A model generated the notes under the pieces. The model was given only the letters and a program-made list of their open reading frames with translations, did no database searches and was not told the origin of the DNA. This document shows positions 23,091 through 36,260 of a DNA stretch of 64,000 nucleotides, piece by piece. The position numbers and the translations under genes were made by a program. Within the stretch, counting starts at the first letter, position 1; the number at the start of each line of letters is the position of its first letter. The stretch is from Haematobia irritans (lineage: Eukaryota > Arthropoda > Insecta > Diptera > Muscidae), in the NCBI RefSeq assembly GCF_050003625.1, contig NC_134399.1:34240671-34304670 (forward strand). The letters run 5' to 3'.

Positions 23091-23494
23091 GTGGTGCAAT
23101 GGTTAGCATGCCCGCCTTGCATACACAAGGTCGTGGGTTCGATTCCAGCTTCGACCGAACACCAAAAAGTTTTTCAGCGGTGGATTATCCCACATTTCTG
23201 AGGGTTTCAAAGCTTCTCTAAGTGGTTCACTGTAATGTGGAACGCCTTCGACCGAACACCAAAAAGTTTTTAAGCGGTGGATTATCCCACCTCAGTAATG
23301 CTGGTGACATTTCTGAGGGTTTCAAAGCTTCTCTAAGTGGTTCACTGTAATGTGGAATGCCGTTCGGACGCGGCTATAAAAAGGAGGTCCCTTGTCATTG
23401 AGCTTAACATGGAATCGGGCAGCACTCAGTGGTATCACAATGGACTGAATAGTCTAAGTGAGCCTGATATATCGGGCTGCCACCTAACCTAACC
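23091..23494 (+). mobile_element. tRNA-derived SINE with 12-bp TSD and internal duplication
   Basis: It opens with a tRNA-like head: A box TGGTGCAATGGTTAGC, B box GGGTTCGATTCC. A body follows, with a tail of CCTAACCTAACCT type. A perfect 12-bp target duplication TATACGATTACT lies at 23079-23090 and 23495-23506. The body has an internal tandem duplication (GACCGAACACCAAAAAGTTT occurs at about 23153 and 23248). The first copy lacks about 20 bp (CTCAGTAATGCTGG) that the second keeps. Shorter copies lie at 4457, 14875 and 17491. Confidence 0.9.
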
Positions 23495-23506
23495 TATACG
23501 ATTACT

Positions 23507-25465
23507 GATGTCTACTATGGAACCCATACACGAATAGAAAAAATTATGTTCAGAAATCATGAGCGGACGATAACAAAATGAAACGGAAACGTTCACACCG
23601 CCAAACTTTTTGGCCAAAACATTCGTTTTTTTTCAAATTTTGAGCGACGAGAGGCACGTGTTAATGTCGTTTAATCGGGCTCAAATTTTGGCTATCCCAA
23701 TATCTGGAAAAGGGATTCGTTTTGTGGGGTTAAGGCGAACAAGACTCCAACATTTTTTTGCCCCATATAAGTTGCGGTCACTCTATTGTTCACAAACATA
23801 GTATTCGAATGGTAAATTCGACCATATCCATAACAACGGTATTTAGGGTCTCAATGTCTGAAACAATCTGACAATTTTTGTTATCACAAAACAGCACAGT
23901 ATGACGAAAAGGTGGCACAAAAATGTAAAAACTATCACATTTAGTGGCACCGCTTGAAAAAAAGTGGCAAATTTGCCATTTTGCCAAATGGCACACTGGT
24001 GACACTGATGGGATCCTTACTTTTAATGTCATACTGTATCATAATAATAGTCTGGATTTAAGTAAATGAAGAGAAAAAGGAATCTGGATAAAGTTCAATG
24101 TATCGGGTCCTTGTTTCTTTCTAGAACAAAAGGTTTAGTCTTTTTAGTATAGGATAGCCGGTTAATACCCAAATATTGATCATTAAATTTTCCTTGCAGA
24201 TTCTGATCCATTTATTGGTCATTACAGGAATTCTTTGACTGCAACTCTTTCTACTGATACAGAATTTTTCTCATGACTTCTTTTTGCAATGTTCAACTGC
24301 AACTCTTCCCAGTGATTGATAATGTTCCCATGTCTTTGTTTTGCAACCACAACAGCCTCATATTAGGTCTAAACCTTTATGGAACAAAGAAAAACAAAAG
24401 GATAAGTTTTAATCAATGGCCACCTTTTTATTTAGTTTTCCCATAAATTCGTTTACTGCAACTAAAAAATATTTTTTTGTATGTCAATAACGGAATTTTC
24501 TTGGAAATAATTCTCACTCATTTCCTTTTCTACAAAATTTGCTCTCATCATATCCATATAATTTGCCATTAATTTCAAATGCCTTTTCATTATAATCCAA
24601 TTTGAAATTTCCTTTCGCCTCAAGAGGATTGAAAAGAAAGCATCAAAAATATGTGCAATATGACCACAGAATTCCCACCAAGAAATGGTGAAGAAATAAT
24701 ACCAACGAAATGGAAGGCAAAAACAAAAAAAAGCAAGCAACACAATAGTCATAAAGTAATCAAATTATGGCTAGAAAGTTGTAAACAACTATAATAAGTA
24801 ATAATGTAGTAATTGTATACTTATAATGGATGAATGGTTGCTGGCATTGGCAAAAGGGAAGACGAGCATGTGAGTGAGAAAAGTAAATAAAAGAATAGGA
24901 TGTCCGGATTTAACACCTATTGTGTTGAAATCTTAAGCCAACGGGCAAAAGTAAGTTAACTACAAACAAAGTTAAGCCCAAGTATACCAGTAGCTAACAA
25001 TAGATCAAAACCCTTAAGGATAGACATCTTCAGTATTGAGCCTCAATCTTCAGTAATCAGACATCAGGCATATTCAGGTATACGATGTCAGAAGACAATG
25101 GCTGACAGACTAGATGGCTCCCTTGGATTATTTTACCTGTCGTCAATATTGTTTCCTTTAGTTAACGTTAGTGAGTAATCAAACTAAAAAACATGAAGTA
25201 TTTCCTGGTGATAAATTCATGTCTGCACCAGTAAGGATATACATTCGAGGTATAGGAGATCTATAAGGGCTTACTATATAGATTCTACACATAAAGAAAA
25301 TTTCATTAAAATAAAGTTTTAGAAGTTGTTTGTTGTTAATGCACCCAAATATTTTTAGTGAAAACCCGATGAAAAAAATCGCTATCCTTAGGAAATGGGT
25401 CATCGGATTAATTTGGATATAGGTCATCGGATTATGCAAAAATAAAATTACTTCATGTCAGTTTA
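23507..25465. other. intronic DNA, no gene seen
   Basis: 23890-24010 is another fragment of the GTGGCAC repeat; the remainder is unique AT-rich sequence. The short frames (for example 24462-24752 minus) show no recognisable family. Confidence 0.4.
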
Positions 25466-26034
25466 ATTTATCGGTTTATATGAGGGCTATATATAATAAT
25501 GGACCGATGTGGACCAATTTTTGCATGGCTCTTAGAGACCATATACCAACACCATGTACCAAATTTCAGCCGGATCGGATGAAATATGCTTCTCTTAGAG
25601 GCTTCACAAGCCAAATCTGGGGATCGGTTTATATGGGGGCTATATATAATTATGGACCAATTTTTGCATGATTGTTAGAGACCATATACAAACACCATGT
25701 ACCAAATTTCAGCCGGATCGGATGAAAGATGCTTCTGTTAGAGGCTCCACAAGAAAATCTGAGGGTCCCTTTATATGGGGGCTATACGTAAAAGTGGACC
25801 GATACCATCCGACCTACATCGATAACAACTACTTGTGTCAAGTTTCAAGTCGATAGCTTGTTTCGTTCGGAAGTTAGCGTGATTTCAACAGACGGACGGA
25901 CGGACATGCTCAGATCAGAATTTCACCACGATCCAGAATATATATACTTTATGGGGTCTTAGAGCAATATTTCGATGTGTTACAAACGGAATGACAAAGT
26001 TAATATACCCCCATCCTATGGTGGAAGGTATAAA
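25466..26034 (-). mobile_element. DINE-1/INE-1-like element, copy C, truncated
   Basis: Inverted relative to copies A and B. Two 153-bp-type units, then the GGACGGACGGAC block, then CCCCATCCTATGGTGG and GGTATAAAAA at the element's 5' end. The TTCGGCC hairpin end is missing on the left. Confidence 0.7.
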
Positions 26035-28415
26035 AATGACTCTATTAACTATTCTTCTGGATAAGATAACTTAAATTATTTTAAATATCTTGTATTAACA
26101 TATTTTACAGTGTGGCTGGTATGTATTGCAATCAATTTCAAGTAGCTATCATTTCTAAACCGCTCTTCTGTTAGCTGACAGATTTATTCCAACGGCAGTT
26201 TGTTTTATTGTTGTTAAATGTTCTAAAAACAAACAAATACTGATTTTCCACAAAATTTCTTAATATTACCGATATTTTTTTTTACTTGATATTTTTACGA
26301 CTTCGAACTACTTTTTTTTTGAAAATAAGAACTTTTTTATTCCAAGGAAAAAATGTCTCTACTAACTATTCTTCAATTTCATATGCCATTCTTAAAACTT
26401 TCTCTCAAAAAATAACTCTCCCATCTTGCTCTATAAATAGCACCTTCTTCCTGCTCTTCCATATTCAGTGTTTTATCTTTTGGCTCAAGTGTTGTTCCCC
26501 CTTTCGAGTTTCACTGAGTAGTTGGAAAAAGAACTTCTCCAAAAAAAAGTGTCTCTAAAGAATGTTAATGACACATAAACTACCCTACAAAGAAAAAGGT
26601 GCAAAATACCTTGTTTACCTTAAACAAACCAGCCATAATAGTTGGTCTCAGCCACACTACATCTCTATGTCATCTCTAAAACCCTCAAAACTGATGGCAC
26701 GAACGAAAGAGTGGTACAAATTGAAAAAAAAGGTGCGAAAAAGTAGGCGTTTGCCTATTTACTTGAGGTAAACAAAAGACCTCCTTCCAAACGACAACCG
26801 ATAAACTGATGTTAGGGAAGAGGAGTGTTGCTAACAGATACTTACAGCAACTACCACTAAACAAATATGACCCTTAAGTCTGAGTAAGGAATTCACATCT
26901 TTGCTAAGGTCATACTTTCTAACAACAGCTATCTATTGTTTAGCTCAAACTCTCTCTCTCTACATAGACGAGAGAGGGTACGGGGCTTACTCAAGTGAGG
27001 GCTAACAAGCATTACCCACAAAAACCACAACACAATGTTGTGGTAAAAGCGAAAGAAAAAGGTTCACACTTTCTTTGGCCAAATTTCCAAGGAATTATTC
27101 TATTTTCCTTTCTCATCATTTTATCCATTTTCAAGTAGAGGATATTTGCCGAAGAACTAGAGGATCAACAGAAACAAAAAATGAACCATGATGGGCATAT
27201 TATCGACCAGAGTACCAGTACATAAGTAAGCACTTCTTATTCAAGTAGCATTTGCTACTGTTCCATTCCTTCCCTAGGCCAGAGCAAAAGGTATCATCTT
27301 CTCAATAATGGACAAACAATTGCTTTGGGTTCCTTAGCCTGGCTGGCAGGGAAAAAGTCAATATTATTCTTGTAATAATCACCCATTTACACACATGTCA
27401 CCAGTTGTTGTTATTGAGGACTATTCGACGACCCAAATAATCCCACAAATGTTATGGGTGATTTTCAACTTAGTTTTCACACTTTTTCACTTTTCGATAG
27501 CCAAGAGGGTAACTGAAACTATCATTAACTGAAGAAAGAAAACAAATTTTGTGTAGAATTTTCTATTTCTTTCCGTTTTTTTTTTTTTGGGACAAGAAAG
27601 TATGACTGTAAGTGGTATTTTGGCCTCTTTTGTTTGGCTTAGGGTTTTCAAATTTCAAGGATTGCATGTATACTCTTCCTATGGAATATGGTATGACTTT
27701 ACTTTTTCCATCTAATAATAAGGGAGGTGACTTCCATATTAGTTTACCATAAAATGACCAATTTGGCAAAATAGGAAAGAAAATTCATTGTAAAGTTTTC
27801 AAAAAACAAAAATGAAACAACAATGATGTGAATTCCTTTTGAGGGATATTGAAATAGAGCCCAGGAAACTAATAGGCTAAGAGGTTGCAAATGATTCCTT
27901 AGGGGTTATTAATCTTAGGTGCTAATGATATTTTGTGAATATCAATACCAGCGGTTTCAAACAAAAGAGAAAAAATATCTCCAATAGTTCTTCAATTAAA
28001 ATTTTAACTGCATTTGAAAAAATTAATACATTTTATGATTACTTGATAAAAGATTAAAAATAAAAATAAATTAAAAAATTTATAATGAATTAAATTTTTA
28101 ATTGTATCAATAAATTTTGAAATTGGTATCTCTGTGATTGATACAATTTCAATTAAAAATTTAATTTTACCAAATATTTTTATTTTGTGGTAGAGTGACA
28201 AGTTCCTAGGACTAGGTATAGGTATAGGAAGAAAATCGTGCAATATTCACTGATAAGAAAGAAAATCACCACATGTATCAACAAATAGCCATCATACCTA
28301 CATTTATCCTTATTTATAATGTAAGATAACTTAAATTGAAACGTATTAATTTAATTATTTTTCATGTTAGCCTGATACTGAAACAGGTGATTAACGTTCA
28401 AATGCATGATATCTT
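26035..28415. other. largely unique intronic block
   Basis: No element ends seen. It contains a TC run near 26950 and an (AC)-poor, mixed-composition stretch with higher sequence complexity than its surroundings (26560-27500). A candidate area for conserved regulatory DNA. Open frames at 26286-26771 match nothing I know. Confidence 0.4.
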
Positions 28416-28710
28416 AATTTACAATTAATTATTATTCGAGCTTTATGGACAAATTAGATTAAGGAACTTGATCAATAGAACAATTGAAAAGAAAACGCCG
28501 GATACAAATCTATACACGCCTAGACTGTACATGTTACAGTTCGGGCAAATGAACTTTTCCACAGCCTTTAAGTTCATTCGCCCGAACTAAAACATGTACC
28601 GTGTAGGCGTGTATAGATTTGTATCTGGCATTTTCTTTTCAATGGTTCTATTGATCAAGTTCCTTAATCTTATTTGTCCATAAAGCTCTAAAAATAATTA
28701 ATTGTAAATT
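28416..28710. repeat. foldback element, 141-bp arms
   Basis: Arms 28416-28556 and 28570-28710 are reverse complements with a few mismatches around a 13-nt loop. Inner arm GTTCGGGCAAATGAACTT, outer arm AATTTACAATTAATTATTA. The preceding ATGTTAGCCTGATA also precedes the second foldback at 29741, so both belong to one family inside the AT block. Confidence 0.85.
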
Positions 28711-31700
28711 CATGTATTAATTTAATTTATTTATATTTATTTAAATTTACTTTCAATTAATTTAAATTGATTTAATTTTTTCATTTCATATATGTTAATT
28801 AATACAAGATTTTTAAAATAATTTGTCTTATTCAAATTAAAGTAAATTATATAAATACATATACATAAATTTAATTTAAACTAACCAAATAAATTAAATT
28901 AATATTTTTAAATTGAAATTTATTTTAATTTAATTTAAGTTATTTAAAAAAACTTAATTTATTTTATTCTATTTAAAATAGTTTAAATACATATAAATAA
29001 ATTTAATAAACAATAATTTAATAAATTAGTTTAGTATTTTTAATTTAAATTGAGTTTACACTAATTTATAATAAAATTCAATTGAATTAAAAATTCATTA
29101 ATACGTTATATTAATTTAACTTTACTACAATTTAATTTAATATTACTTAATTTGTATTAAATTGAGTTTACACTAATTTATAATAAAATTCAATTTAATT
29201 AAAAATTCATTAATATGTTATATTTATTTAACTTTACTCCAATTTAATATTACTTAATTTAATTTATATTATTGTTTAATACATAATATTTAAAATTATT
29301 TGAAATGTCTTAAAATATTGAAGAAGAATTGAATAAATTAAATAAATATAAATAAATTAATTTTAAATTGCATTTTATTTTAATTTAATTTAATACAAAA
29401 TATTTACAGTAATTTAATTTATCTTATACAAATTAAAATAAGTTAAATAACAAAAAATAAATTTAATTTAAACTCACTAAATAAATTATTGTAATATTTT
29501 TACATTTAAATTTATTAAATTTATTTTTATTAATTAATTTAAATGAATATAAATAAACTTAAAATAAACGAACTAAGTCAAATGATTTAATATTTTTAAA
29601 TTTGAGTTTATTTTAATCGAATGCAAGTTAATCTCTTCTATTCAAGTTAAATTAATTTAAATATAAATAAATAAATTAATTATTTTTATGTTAGCCTGAT
29701 ATCAACGCATGCTGGTTTTTCGTCCAAATCAATTACTTATGCGAGCTAATTGGACATGAAGATTAAGGAATTGGTATTATTATGCTATTGAAAAGAAAAT
29801 GCCAGATACCCATCCTACAAGCCTGCTATACATATGTTTCAGTGTTGGCTAATCCACATTTCCATAGTCTCTAGTAAAATCTGGCTTCATGTCCAATTAG
29901 CTCGCATTTAAAATTGTAATTAATGTAAATAAATTAAATCTAATAAATTTACATAACTTTAATTTAAACTAACTAAATAAATTATTGTAATAATTTTAAA
30001 TTGAAATTTATTTAATTTATTTGAATTAATTAATTTAATTAAATATAAATAAATTTAATATAAACCAACGAAGTCAATAGAATTAATATTTTTAAATTTG
30101 AGTTTATTTTAATTTAATGCAAGTTACTTTAAAACAATTTAAATTCTTTTGTTCAAGTTAAATTAAATATAAATAAATTTAATTTAACTAAATACATTAA
30201 TTTAATATTCAATAAAATTTATTTTATTAAATACAACTTACTTTAAAATAATTTAATTTAATAAAATACATCAATTTAAATAAATATAAAATAATTTAAT
30301 TTAAACTGACTAAATAACTTAATTTAATATTTTTTAAATCAAATTTAATTGTCTTTTATTTATAATATAATTCAATTTCAATGTAATTTAATTTGTTTTA
30401 ATATTATATTTTAATATTTTTAACTTTAAATCAATTTCATTCTCATTTATTAATGTATTATTTAAAATAAATATTACAATATATTTAAATTAATTTAATT
30501 ATCTTATTAAATTAGTAATCAATTCCCGTACTCTTCTTGTCCAATAAGCTTGAATAAATATTGTAACAGTATGTCAATTAATTTAAATTAACTAAATAAA
30601 TTAATTTAATATTTTTTAATTTATTTTTAAATTTAATACAAAATATATAAAAAAAAATAATCTCTCTTAATGAAATTAAATTAATGCTTTTCTAATTTAA
30701 TTAACAGTTTAATTTTTAAATCATTTAAGATAGTCTTTAATTTATTTAATTTAATTAATTTATTTAAAAAAATTAAAACATCTTTCCCTATCAATATTAC
30801 CCTATAATTCGAAGCGAATTTGAGGAAATCTTCCACACAAAATAATCAATTAACAACATTAAAATAATTAACAGTTTTAAACTTAAATTTATTTAATACA
30901 ATATATTTAAAATAATTAATTTTTTTATATTCCAAAAAAAAATAATTTAAATAAATAAAAATAAATTTTTAAATAAAATTAATTTAATATTTTAAATTTA
31001 ATTTAATAAGAAATAATTTAATTTATTTTATTCCAATTAAATAAATTTAATATAAAATAAACAACTAAATTAACTAATTTAATATTTTTAAATTTGAACC
31101 TATTTAATCTAATACAAAATTAAAAAATAATAATTTATCTTTTTCACTAAGACTAATGTATTATTTAAAATAAATATTACAATATATTTAAATTAATTTA
31201 ATTATCTTATTAAATTAGTAATCAATTCCCGTACTCTTCTTGTCCACTAAGCTTGAATAAATATTGTAACAGTATGTCAATTAATTTAAATTAACTAAAT
31301 AAATTAATTTAATATTTTTTAATTTATTTTTAAATTTAATACATAATATTAAAAAAAATAATTTCTCTTAATGAAATTAAATTAATGCTTTTCTAATTTA
31401 ATAAAAAACAGTTTAATTTTTAAATCATTTAAGATAGTTTTTAATTTAATTAATTTATTTAAAAAATTAAAACATCTTTCCCTATCAATATTACCATATC
31501 ATTCAAAGCGAATTTGAGGAAATCTTCCACACAAAATTATAAATTAACATAAATTAACAACATTAAAATAATTAACAGTTTTAAACTTAAACTTATTTAA
31601 TACAATATATTTAAAATAATTAAATTTTTTATATTCCAAATAAATTAATTTAAATAAATAAAAATAAATTTTTAAATAAAATTAATTTAATAGTTTAAAT

Positions 31701-32230
31701 TTAATTTAATAAGAAATAATTTAATTTATTTTATTCTAATTAAATAAATAACTAAATAAACTAATTTAATATTTTTAAATTTGAACCTATTTAATCTAAT
31801 ACTAAATTAAAAAAAATAATAATTTATCTTATTCACTAAATACAATAACTAATAGTTTTAAATTTACATTTATTTAATTTAGTTCAAATTAATTTGATAT
31901 AACTAAAAGTTATTTTATTCAAATTAAATAAATTTAAGTGATTAAAAATTACTTTAATTAAAAATTAATTAATTTAATTTTTTAATTTCTATTATATTAA
32001 GTTTAACACTAATATTTTTAATTTCAACTAACTAAATGGATTAATTTTATATTTTTAAATTTATTTGTATTTCACTTAATACAAGTTAGTTTAAAATAAT
32101 TTAATTTATTTTATTATATTAATTATGGTAATATGGTGTAAATTGATTTAAATTTTTTATTTACTTTATTCAATTTAAAAATTAAAATATCGTTCCCCTT
32201 TCCATATTACCATATTACAAGAAGCGATTA
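28711..32230. repeat. 3.5-kb AATTTAATTT-type AT-only block
   Basis: Almost pure A/T built from TTTAATTTAA, TTTAAAT and AAATAAATTT words. It interrupts once for a foldback (29741-29906). It contains a ~703-bp tandem duplication: 30451-31153 and 31154-about 31850, both starting TAATGTATTATTTAAAATAA and both carrying CAATTCCCGTACTCTTCTTG. No gene. Confidence 0.8.
29741..29906. repeat. foldback element related to 28416-28710
   Basis: GCGAGCTAATTGGACATGAA at 29741 pairs with its reverse complement at 29885-29906. The interior shares AAGATTAAGGAA and TTGAAAAGAAAA with the larger foldback. A decayed, shorter family member. Confidence 0.65.
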
Positions 32231-33665
32231 TAAGGAAATCTAACACACAAAATAAACTGCTGATTACAAACAAATAAATCTCAAGTAGTTCCCAAAACTG
32301 AAGCACTTACTTCCTAGAATTGAAAACATTTTCAAATTTGTTGTCTATTTTTCTTTGGCACTTTTTAAAAGAAAGCAATCAACCCACAAAATAACTGCTA
32401 TTCTTGTCGTTCTACTAAAATACAGAAAGAGAGAGAGAGATGGGGAAGAAAAGACCATGTGAAACAATTTCTAATAAGTTGATCTGCTAACGATGATGAT
32501 GACAAACTCAAGTATCTTGTCCCAGTAATGTAATGATCCCATTTCCAACCTAAGTAAAAAGTAGCCACCACAAAAATTAGGACCTTAACAGTTGTCAGCC
32601 GGCCACTAAGAGCAACTCAAGTGTTAACTGGTGGCAACAGCATAGACAAAAACAACCTGTGATCGTCAGAGTGGATAAAAAAATAGTTTTTTGTTTATTT
32701 TTTGTAGAAAACCAATTTTCAAATTATCTCTTGAAATGTTTATTTATTTATTTTTTTTTTTTTTGTATTTTATAACGACGAAGAAATGAGTATTAGAAAA
32801 AACTAGCCTGGGTTTTGATATATTAAATACCCCCAAAATGTTATTGTGTGTAGGTTTTTATTTCAATTTCTAATTTAAAAAAAATTATCATTAAGAAAAT
32901 AATGACTAAAGAGTTTCTCTAAGGCGAAGAAAAAGATCGAAAACTCACCAAAAACTCATTCAACCTTGAATTATGAAAAAGAATTTTGTTGTTAGCTATA
33001 TAGGTGATCTTTTGTGTTGTCTAAACCTACCACCAAATGAGCAATTGGTTGTTTTTTAATCTTTGATAAAAATCTCTATTTTTTCCATAATTACCTTGAG
33101 AGTTGGATTTTATTTTTGCTATTTTTGGTGTTTTTTTTCGAAAATCTCATATTTCTTTTGCACATTTCATACCATTTCCTGGCAAGGCAATTAATCCCAA
33201 AAATAGTCTCCTAAGAAATTATTTCCTCTTTACCCATTTCAAATTTCATATTCGCAATTCTATTTTCCCTTTAAAACTCCCCTTTTTTCCAAATCTAATC
33301 TATGGTAAGGCCGGCCTATTGCCATATGATGGCAACTCGATAATTTGTTTAAGTTATTTTTCAATTAAACTGTAATGGATTTGGATTTGAGGGTAAAAGT
33401 GTATGAGTGCGAGTGTGTGTGTGTGTGAGAGAGAGATTGTCTATTTGAGGGGTATAATAAATTTTGTCACAAACATGTAATTTCATTAAATTTTAAAAAC
33501 GCAATCTAACTACTCATTTTTAAGCATTTATTGCAATTTTCAATACGTGGGTTGGCATTGAAGCATTTCAAATTTTTAATATTTTATGCCTTTTATATAG
33601 AATTCAAATTGAAGTAATACACAAAAATATTTGTAGTTTCTCGAATCGAAGTTTATATAAAAAAA
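32231..33665. other. mixed-complexity intronic DNA
   Basis: Unique sequence with an (AG)n run near 32420 and a (GT)n(GA)n run near 33410-33435. No gene or element ends. The frame at 33103-33375 is F/I/S-rich, without recognisable domains. Confidence 0.4.
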
Positions 33666-33857
33666 TTGCTTTTAAATTATTTTTATAAAAATTCAAATTT
33701 CCACCAATGAATGTTATTTTCCATTACAGGATAATTTTTAAATTATTTGAAAAATAATTTTTAAATTATTTGAAAAATAATTTTTAAATTATCCTGTAAT
33801 GGAAAATAACATTCATTGGTGGAAATTTGAATTTTTATAAAAATAATTTAAAAGCAA
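33666..33857. repeat. 192-bp near-perfect palindrome
   Basis: TTGCTTTTAAATTATTTTTA at 33666 pairs with its reverse complement ending at 33857. The inner arms contain CCACCAATGAATGTTATTTT. The centre is made of the same 23-bp AAATTATTTGAAAAATAATT unit that builds the array to the right. Confidence 0.85.
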
Positions 33858-34945
33858 AAATAATTTTTAAATTAAAAATCTAATTTTGATTTACCAAAAT
33901 TTGAAAAAAAAAAATAATTTTCTTTAAAGAAAAAACCTTGGAGTAAAATTTTGTTTTACCAAAATTTGAAAAAAAATAATTATCTTTAAAGAAAAAACCT
34001 TGGAGTAAAATTTTGATACAAAAATTAAAAAAAAAATTGAGTGCTGGCAATAGGGTTCTTTTCTTAAATTCACCTTTTAAATTATTTGAAAAATAATTTT
34101 TAAATTATTTGAAAAATAATTTTTAAATTATTTGAAAAATAATTTTTAAATTATTTGCAAAATAATTTTTAAATTATTTGAAAAATAATTTTTAAACTAT
34201 TTGCAAAATAATTTTTAAATTATTTGAAAAATAATTTTTAAATTATTTGAAAAAAAATTTTTAAATTATTTGAAAAATAATTTTTAAATTAAAAATCTAA
34301 TTTTGATTTACCAAAATTTGAAAAAAAAAATATTTTCTTTAAAGAAAAAACCTTGGAGTAAAATTTTGATACAAAAATTTTGATTTACCAAAATTTGAAA
34401 AAAAATAATTTTCTTTAAAAAAAACCTTGGAGTAAAATTTTGATACAAAAATTAAAAAAAAAAAAATTGAGTGCTGGCAATAGGGTTCTTTTCTTAAATT
34501 CACCTTTTAAATTATTTGAAAAATAATTTTTAAATTATTTGAAAAATAATTTTTAAATTATTTGAAAAATAATTTTTAAATTATTTGCAAAATAATTTTT
34601 AAATTATTTGAAAAATATTTTTTAAACTATTTGCAAAATAATTTTTAAATTATTTGAAAAATAATTTTTAAATTATTTGAAAAAAAATTTTTAAATTATT
34701 TGAAAAATAATTTTTAAATTAAAAATCTAATTTTGATTTACCAAAATTTGAAAAAAAAATTATTTTCTTTAAAGAAAAAACCTTGGAGTAAAATTTTGAT
34801 ACAAAAATTTTGATTTACCAAAATTTGAAAAAAAAATAATTTTCTTTAAAAAAAAACCTTGGAGTAAAATTTTGATATTTTTAATTTAAAAAAAAAATTG
34901 AGTGCTGGCAATAGGATTCTTTTCTTAAATTCACCTTTAGTGAAA
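33858..34945. repeat. higher-order tandem repeat, 430-bp period
   Basis: GAGTGCTGGCAATAGG recurs at 34039, 34469 and 34900. Each ~430-bp unit holds an AACCTTGGAGTAAAATTTTG block and a run of about nine 23-bp near-palindromes (AATTATTTGAAAAATAATTT). The third unit lacks the following 23-bp run. Confidence 0.9.
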
Positions 34946-36260
34946 AATATATTCGAATATACAGCAAAGACTGTGACCCAGGATTTTATTTGTGCTTAAA
35001 CCGAAAAATTCAAAAATGAATTAATTAAAATCAAATTCAAAAATTATTCCTATTTACCTTAAATTTTGAAAATTATCTCCTTGCCAATATAGCCCTAACT
35101 TCAACTTTTTTACATTTTCTTTAGTGACCAAAAAGTCCAAATTTCTAGAAATGCAGGCATTACCATTAAATACAAATGTATACTACAATTTTGATACAAA
35201 AAAATAAAAAAATCGACTAATGGCAATATGGCCATATTCAGTCCTATCTCCTTTTCTTAAATTTAGCTTATGAATAATGTGGCCAAAGACCTTATATGTA
35301 CTTATAGGTAAAATATTTTCGTGTTCAAAAATAAATTCCATTTATCTAAAATTTTTAAATTAAAAAAAAATATTTTCTGGCAATATAGCCATAACTTCAA
35401 TTTATATATTCTTGAGTGAGAAAATAACCCGAATTTTTAGCAATGCCATCATTAAAAAAATTGATTGCTGGCTATAAGGCTTTCGGCCGAAAGGCAATAG
35501 GACTCTCACTCGAATTTATAACAATGATTTTGGACAAGGAGTCTTAGGTTTTCTTAACAAGACAATTTTAAATTCAAAAGGATATTTTATTTTATTTTTT
35601 TTTTTTAATTTTGTTATTAAAAAGGGCCCTCAAATTGAAGTCTTTTTTTAATTTTGTTTCTATTACAATAAAACCGAATTTCTAGCATCGTGTGCGACCA
35701 ATAAGCTTTATTTCTTCTTAAGGAAATACTTTTCAATTTCCAAGCTAATTTTTTGTTTATAATTTAGAAATTTTAAAAATCGCCTGCTGGCAATGGGGCC
35801 CTCACTCAGGATTTTTTTTTTAATTTTTTGTACCACACCAGCGCTATATTCTAACAACTAATGTGTCTTATTTGTCCTTAAAGAATTTTTATGTTTAAAT
35901 CCTACCTTTTTCCAAAATATTTATGCAAAAATTAAAATCAATAACCATCGCTTGACTAACAGTTTGATACTGGATGATTTTTAAAAATTAGCTTGCTGTA
36001 GGGCCTTCCCCTCTATGTCACATTTTTTAAATTTATTTCTGTCACTAATAAATCCGAATTTACAACAATGAGCCGTATTTGCCTTTTAAGCAAAATTGGT
36101 CAATTCAAAATTAAATTTCGTTTAATTAAATTTTTGGATTTAAAATTATTATCTCTGGATCCTCATTTTAATGGCCTTTTTCTTTAGTAGCAAATAAGTT
36201 TGAATTTACTGCTGCGACTATAGCCAATGAGGCATATTTAATTAATTTTAATTAAATAAT
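34946..36260. repeat. degenerate repeats related to the 430-bp unit
   Basis: Variants of TGCTGGCAATAGGGC, CCTTTTTAGTGACAAAAA and CGAATTTCTAGCAATG recur about every 170-250 bp with strong divergence. This is probably the older, decayed part of the same array. No coding. Confidence 0.5.
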
